From Curtobacterium sp. MR_MD2014 (lineage in GTDB: Bacteria > Actinomycetota > Actinomycetes > Actinomycetales > Microbacteriaceae), in the NCBI RefSeq assembly GCF_000772085.1, contig NZ_CP009755.1, positions 1,054,001 to 1,118,000 on the forward strand: a DNA stretch of 64,000 nt, in the 5' to 3' direction. Position 1 is the first letter of the stretch, and every line of letters begins with the position of its first letter. The notes below the pieces were generated by a model that did not search any database, was not told the origin of the DNA, and saw only the letters and a program-made list of their open reading frames with translations. The translations under genes were made by a program, and so were the position numbers. Positions 60,965-64,000 of the stretch are shown piece after piece.

Positions 60965-62193
60965 CACGCCACCCTATGCGCCCGGGCCTCGACACCTGCT
61001 CGAACGCGCTCGGCGAAGGCGTCGAGTTCGGCCGCCACCGCGGGCGCGATCCACGCACGGCGACGGCGACGGGCGGTCACCGGTCGGAGGACCCCGGCGC
61101 GGCACAGGTCGGTGACCGTCGTCTCGAGCAGCGTCTCGGCCGTCCCCGAGACGTCGCCCCGCGCGATCGCGCGGCGGAGGAGCTCCTCCGCGTGGTCCTC
61201 CGTCAGGACGGCGTCCTGGTCGAGCGCCCGCCCGAGCACCGCGTGCGGGCCGGCGGCGCAGGTCGTCGCCGCACGGTCCGCGGCGACCTCGTCGAGCAGC
61301 AGCCCCGTCACGAGCGCCTCGTCCGACCCCGCGCCCACGGCGATCGCGACGTCGCGCACCCACGCGTCGACGTGTCCCTCGCGGTACTGCGTCAGGTGCT
61401 GGAAGTACCGGGTGCGCTCGGCGACCAGGACGGACGAGACGGGTGGACTCGCGGTCCGCGTCGCACCCCGGTGCCGCAGGACCGCCGCGACGAGCGCGCG
61501 ACCGGTCCGTCCGTTGCCGTCGGTGAACGGGTGGATCGACTCGAACTGCGCGTGTGCGATCGCCGCCTGGGCCACGGGGTGCAGGTCGTCGCGCGCGAGG
61601 AACGCGAACAGGTCGGCCATGAGCGACGGGACGAACTCGGGCGGCGGTGGGACGTGGTCGGCGTCCCGTGGTGTGCGCCCGCCCCCGATCCAGTTCTGCA
61701 CGGTGCGGTAGCGACCCGCGTGCGGGCCGTCCACGGGGTCGCCGCGCAGCAGACCACGGTGGGCGTCGAGGAGCGCGGTCTCGTCGAGGTGTCCGGCTCC
61801 GGCTGCCCGCACCAGGCGCTCGAGGGCGTCCCCGGCCTGCACCATCACCGAGGCGCTCGTGTTCGCGCGCACGCCCACCAGCGCCCGGGCGACGTCCTCG
61901 GCCGTGGCGTCCTCGTGCTCGATGCGCGAGGTCGCGACCGCCTCGGTCCGGGTGAGCAGCCGGTGCAGGGGACCGGCTCCGCCGTCCTCGTCGAGCGCCC
62001 GGAGCGCCGTCAGGCTCCGGTCGAGCAGTGCAGCGGTCGCTCCGTCGGGCTCCCAGTGCGCGTCGGCGATGCACGGTGGGACCGAAGCGGTGACGGTCGC
62101 CGTCTGCCGGACGGTCCGGTCGCCGCGGGTGGCGCTGCGCCACGGCCGGACGACGGTGTCGTGGGCGGGCCAGGGTGGTCGGGGTCGGGACAC
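60961..62193 (-). CDS. Fic family protein (putative AMP transferase)
   Basis: A 410-residue protein. The Fic motif HPFTDGNGRTGR is complete at residues 221-232, so the transfer chemistry should be possible. An N-terminal inhibitory helix motif of the (S/T)xxxE(G/N) type is recognisable as TSRIEH at residues 88-93, with the final Gly/Asn replaced by His. This places it among class II Fic proteins that inhibit themselves. A C-terminal winged-helix-like region (about 325-400, LETTVTDLCRAGVLRPV) follows. The GTG start has CAGGAGG upstream. It is the first gene of a two-gene unit with ptrB. The target protein is unknown. No antitoxin-sized gene is adjacent. Confidence 0.9.
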   Translation of the reverse strand: MSRPRPPWPAHDTVVRPWRSATRGDRTVRQTATVTASVPPCIADAHWEPDGATAALLDRSLTALRALDEDGGAGPLHRLLTRTEAVATSRIEHEDATAEDVARALVGVRANTSASVMVQAGDALERLVRAAGAGHLDETALLDAHRGLLRGDPVDGPHAGRYRTVQNWIGGGRTPRDADHVPPPPEFVPSLMADLFAFLARDDLHPVAQAAIAHAQFESIHPFTDGNGRTGRALVAAVLRHRGATRTASPPVSSVLVAERTRYFQHLTQYREGHVDAWVRDVAIAVGAGSDEALVTGLLLDEVAADRAATTCAAGPHAVLGRALDQDAVLTEDHAEELLRRAIARGDVSGTAETLLETTVTDLCRAGVLRPVTARRRRRAWIAPAVAAELDAFAERVRAGVEARAHRVAW

Positions 62194-62224
62194 GGAGCCT
62201 CCTGCGTCGATCGTCGGTGTCGAG

Positions 62225-62303
62225 ACGGTAGGACGGACGCGACCGCGGACGCCAGGGATCGGTATGTCGCGGGGACGACGGTGCTCCGCCGTACCGTGGT
62301 GGC
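62225..62303. promoter_or_regulatory. Divergent promoters of fic-ptrB and the amidohydrolase
   Basis: TACCGT occurs in both directions: on the minus strand (complement of 62225-62230), about 32 bases before the fic GTG, and on the plus strand at 62292-62297, ending 6 bases before the amidohydrolase ATG. The latter implies a leaderless message. Identical -10 hexamers suggest a common sigma factor. Confidence 0.5.
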
Positions 62304-63503
62304 ATGCGCAACTCGTTCGTCGTCACCGGGGCCCACGTCGTCCCCGTCACCGCTCCGCCCTTCGACGGGGGTGCCGTCGTCGTCGAGGACGGCCGCATCA
62401 CCGCCGTCGGCCCCGACGTGGCTCCGCCGCCCGGCCTCCCCGTCGTCGACGCCGCCGGCGCCTGGCTCGTCCCCGGGTTCGTCGAGTCGCACGGCCACGT
62501 CGGCATCCACGAGGAGGCGAACGGCTGGGCCGGCAACGACACCAACGAGATGACCGACCCGAACCAGGCTGCGGTGCGGGCGATCGACGCCGTGGACATC
62601 GACGACGAGGGGTTCCGCGACGCACTGTCCGGCGGCATCACGAGCATCGTCGTGAAGCCCGGCTCCGGCAACCCGATCGGCGGGCAGACCGTCGCGATCA
62701 AGACCTGGGGTGGTCGCACGATCGACGAGCAGCTCATCTCCGACGCCGTCAGCGTCAAGAGCGCCCTCGGCGAGAACCCGAAGCGCGTGTACGGCGACAA
62801 GGGGAGGACGCCGTCGACGCGCCTCGGCGTGGCGAAGGTCGTCCGTGAGGCGTTCGTCGCCGCGCAGGACTACCGCGCCGCCCGTGCGGCCGCCGCCGCG
62901 AAGGGGGAGCCGTTCACCCGCGACCTGACGAACGAGACGCTCGTCCGGGTGCTCGACGGCGAGCTCGCGTGGGACCAGCACGTCCACCGGCACGACGACC
63001 TCGCGACCGCGCTCCGCCTGGCCGACGAGTTCGGGTACCGGCTCGTCGTCAACCACGGCACCGAGGCGCACAAGATCGCCGACCTGCTCGCCGAGCGCGA
63101 CGTCCCGGTGATCTACGGCCCGCTGTTCACGAGCCGCTCGAAGGTCGAACTCCGCGACCGCGGCATCCCGAACGTCGTGGCGCTCGCCGCCGCCGGTGTC
63201 CGCGTGGCCATCACCACCGACGCCCCGGTCGTGCCGATCGCGATGCTGGTCGACCAGGCCACGGCGGCCGTCAAGGAGGGCCTGCCCTGGCAGACCGCGC
63301 TCGAGGCCCTCACCACCAACCCCGCAGCCTTCCTCGGCTTCGGGGACCGTGTCGGCCGCATCGCACCGGGCTTCGACGCCGACCTCGTCCTGTGGGACGG
63401 CGACCCGCTGGCCGCGACCAGCCGCGCGACGCGCGTCTGGATCGAGGGCACGTCCGTGTACGAGTGGGCCGACGGGACGGGCGTCACCACGCCGCGCTGG
63501 TGA
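62304..63503 (+). CDS. Amidohydrolase family protein (imidazolonepropionase-like)
   Basis: A 399-residue metal-dependent hydrolase. The N-terminal small beta-domain (FVVTGAHVVPV) surrounds the TIM barrel. The first metal site is ESHGHVGIHEE (His63 and His65), later ligands lie in LVVNHGTEAHKI, and the catalytic Asp is in ITTDAPVVP (about 303). GRIAPGFDADLVLWDGDPL is the classic C-terminal signature. The family includes imidazolonepropionase, prolidase-like and other cyclic-amide hydrolases, so the substrate is not predictable. It diverges from fic-ptrB. Like its neighbour ptrB it may handle peptides or cyclic amides, which is only suggestive. Confidence 0.87.
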   Translation: MRNSFVVTGAHVVPVTAPPFDGGAVVVEDGRITAVGPDVAPPPGLPVVDAAGAWLVPGFVESHGHVGIHEEANGWAGNDTNEMTDPNQAAVRAIDAVDIDDEGFRDALSGGITSIVVKPGSGNPIGGQTVAIKTWGGRTIDEQLISDAVSVKSALGENPKRVYGDKGRTPSTRLGVAKVVREAFVAAQDYRAARAAAAAKGEPFTRDLTNETLVRVLDGELAWDQHVHRHDDLATALRLADEFGYRLVVNHGTEAHKIADLLAERDVPVIYGPLFTSRSKVELRDRGIPNVVALAAAGVRVAITTDAPVVPIAMLVDQATAAVKEGLPWQTALEALTTNPAAFLGFGDRVGRIAPGFDADLVLWDGDPLAATSRATRVWIEGTSVYEWADGTGVTTPRW

Positions 63504-63511
63504 CCGGATGA

Positions 63512-63555
63512 CGGTCTGGAGGCTCGTGGCGGCCCCGCCACGGTCCTCCCGTCCG
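63512..63555. repeat. Dispersed palindromic repeat, diverged full copy
   Basis: CGGTCTGGAGGCTCGTGGCG and the right arm CCACGGTCCTCCCGTCCG form an imperfect palindrome about GGCCCCGCC. The left arm closely matches the element at 6162. Confidence 0.62.
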
Positions 63556-63560
63556 CAAGA

Positions 63561-63618
63561 CGCAACCTCGGCGGTTGCTCGCAACGCCGTACCGCTGCGC
63601 GCAACCGCCGACGTTGCG
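63561..63618. repeat. Imperfect long hairpin in the amidohydrolase/aminotransferase gap
   Basis: CGCAACCTCGGCGGTTGC (from 63561) pairs with GCAACCGCCGACGTTGCG (ending 63618), with a few mismatches along about 24 base pairs. It lies between two convergent stop codons and may terminate both. Confidence 0.65.
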
Positions 63619-63641
63619 TTCCGCGGAGGGGGCGCCGAGCG

Positions 63642-64000
63642 TCAGGCGTCGCGGGACAGCAGGAAGTCGTTGATGCGCTCGGTCATCGGCAGGTCCATCT
63701 CCCGCGCGACGCCGTTCACGGACCGGATCGGTGCCGCCTGGCGGACGCTCGACAGCAGCCACAGGGCGTCGGAGGCCTCCAGGTCGGCCAGCGTGACGAG
63801 CTCGTACGAGGTCGCGATGCCCTCGCCCTCGGCGAACCGGAAGACGTCGGCCTGCGTCGTCCCGGCCAGGATGCCGATGTCGGTCCGCGGCGTCACGAAC
63901 CTGCCGTCGACGGACATCACCAGGTTCGCGCGGGTGCCCTCGAGCACGTACCCGTCCGTCGAGACGAAGAGCGCGTCGTCCGCTCCGCGGCGCTCGGCCT
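63642..64000 (-). CDS. Class IV aminotransferase / aminodeoxychorismate lyase-like, 3' part only
   Basis: The last 119 codons are present; the start lies beyond the right edge. The segment GADDALFVSTDGYVLEGTRANLVM contains the fold-type IV PLP signature EGTxxN, and TPRTDIGILAGTTQADVF is the phosphate-binding loop region. The closest types are 4-amino-4-deoxychorismate lyase (PabC) and D-amino-acid or branched-chain aminotransferases. PabC would fit with pabB at 41073 and folC at 22292, but the residues that separate these activities lie outside the window. It ends convergently with the amidohydrolase. Confidence 0.8.
   Translation of the reverse strand, partial: AERRGADDALFVSTDGYVLEGTRANLVMSVDGRFVTPRTDIGILAGTTQADVFRFAEGEGIATSYELVTLADLEASDALWLLSSVRQAAPIRSVNGVAREMDLPMTERINDFLLSRDA

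Noticed and set aside
60961..62193. Fic as the toxin of a toxin-antitoxin pair
   Set aside because: No small antitoxin gene is next to it, and a class II inhibitory helix lies within the protein itself.

Overview
The window comes from a high-GC (roughly 70%) actinobacterium, most likely a Microbacteriaceae member and quite possibly Curtobacterium. This rests on inference, from the strong G/C bias at third codon positions, frequent GTG and TTG starts, apparently leaderless promoters, a translational-type ileS T-box, a mycoredoxin, a DsbA/VKOR disulfide pair and an ImuA'-ImuB-DnaE2 mutasome. It looks like ordinary chromosome: I see no prophage, insertion sequence, CRISPR array or plasmid gene.

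Layout. 1-4105: tandem clpP genes and clpX, split by an opposite-strand copper module (YcnI-like and CopC-like) with a CopY/BlaI-type palindrome in front. 4106-9928 (minus): M3 peptidase, TetR regulator, small hypothetical, valS. 10154-11728: MHS-type MFS transporter. 11912-17753: a complete oligopeptide-type ABC importer (SBP, two permeases, fused double ATPase) diverging from a TetR gene. 17765-18799: CDF metal transporter. 18824-25509: T-box, ileS, folC, DUF4233, ndk, DsbA-like protein. 26134-31228: VKOR (minus), then RNase E with a long leader, then a Q/G/P-rich membrane protein. 31814-39867: DUF4031 (minus), then rplU-rpmA-obg-proB, proA, a 66-aa protein, nadD, a disordered membrane protein and rsfS. 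39971-42575: tRNA-Ala(GGC), aldose epimerase, pabB. 42628-48704: imuA'-imuB-dnaE2 behind two perfect SOS boxes. 48708-54006: two-component system, hypothetical, FUSC-like transporter, phosphotransferase. 54483-64000: SNF2 ATPase, mycoredoxin, CYTH-CHAD protein, fic-ptrB pair, amidohydrolase, and a partial class IV aminotransferase at the edge.

Genes that clearly work together: ClpP1/P2/X proteolysis; L21/L27/Obg/RsfS ribosome biogenesis with proline and NAD synthesis; DsbA with VKOR in extracytoplasmic disulfide formation; the DNA-damage mutasome; and folate-pathway genes (folC, pabB, possibly pabC at the right edge).

No wholly new protein system stands out. The least explained structure is in the non-coding DNA. 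A dispersed palindromic repeat has the 12-mer core GCCTCCCGGCCG (nine exact copies, some inside the 5' ends of genes). Separately, long near-perfect hairpins fill nearly every sizeable gap between convergent genes, and two of them share arm sequences. Also worth attention are an RNase E without its zinc-link cysteines, a CYTH protein lacking the signature lysine, and a Fic gene overlapping an oligopeptidase gene.
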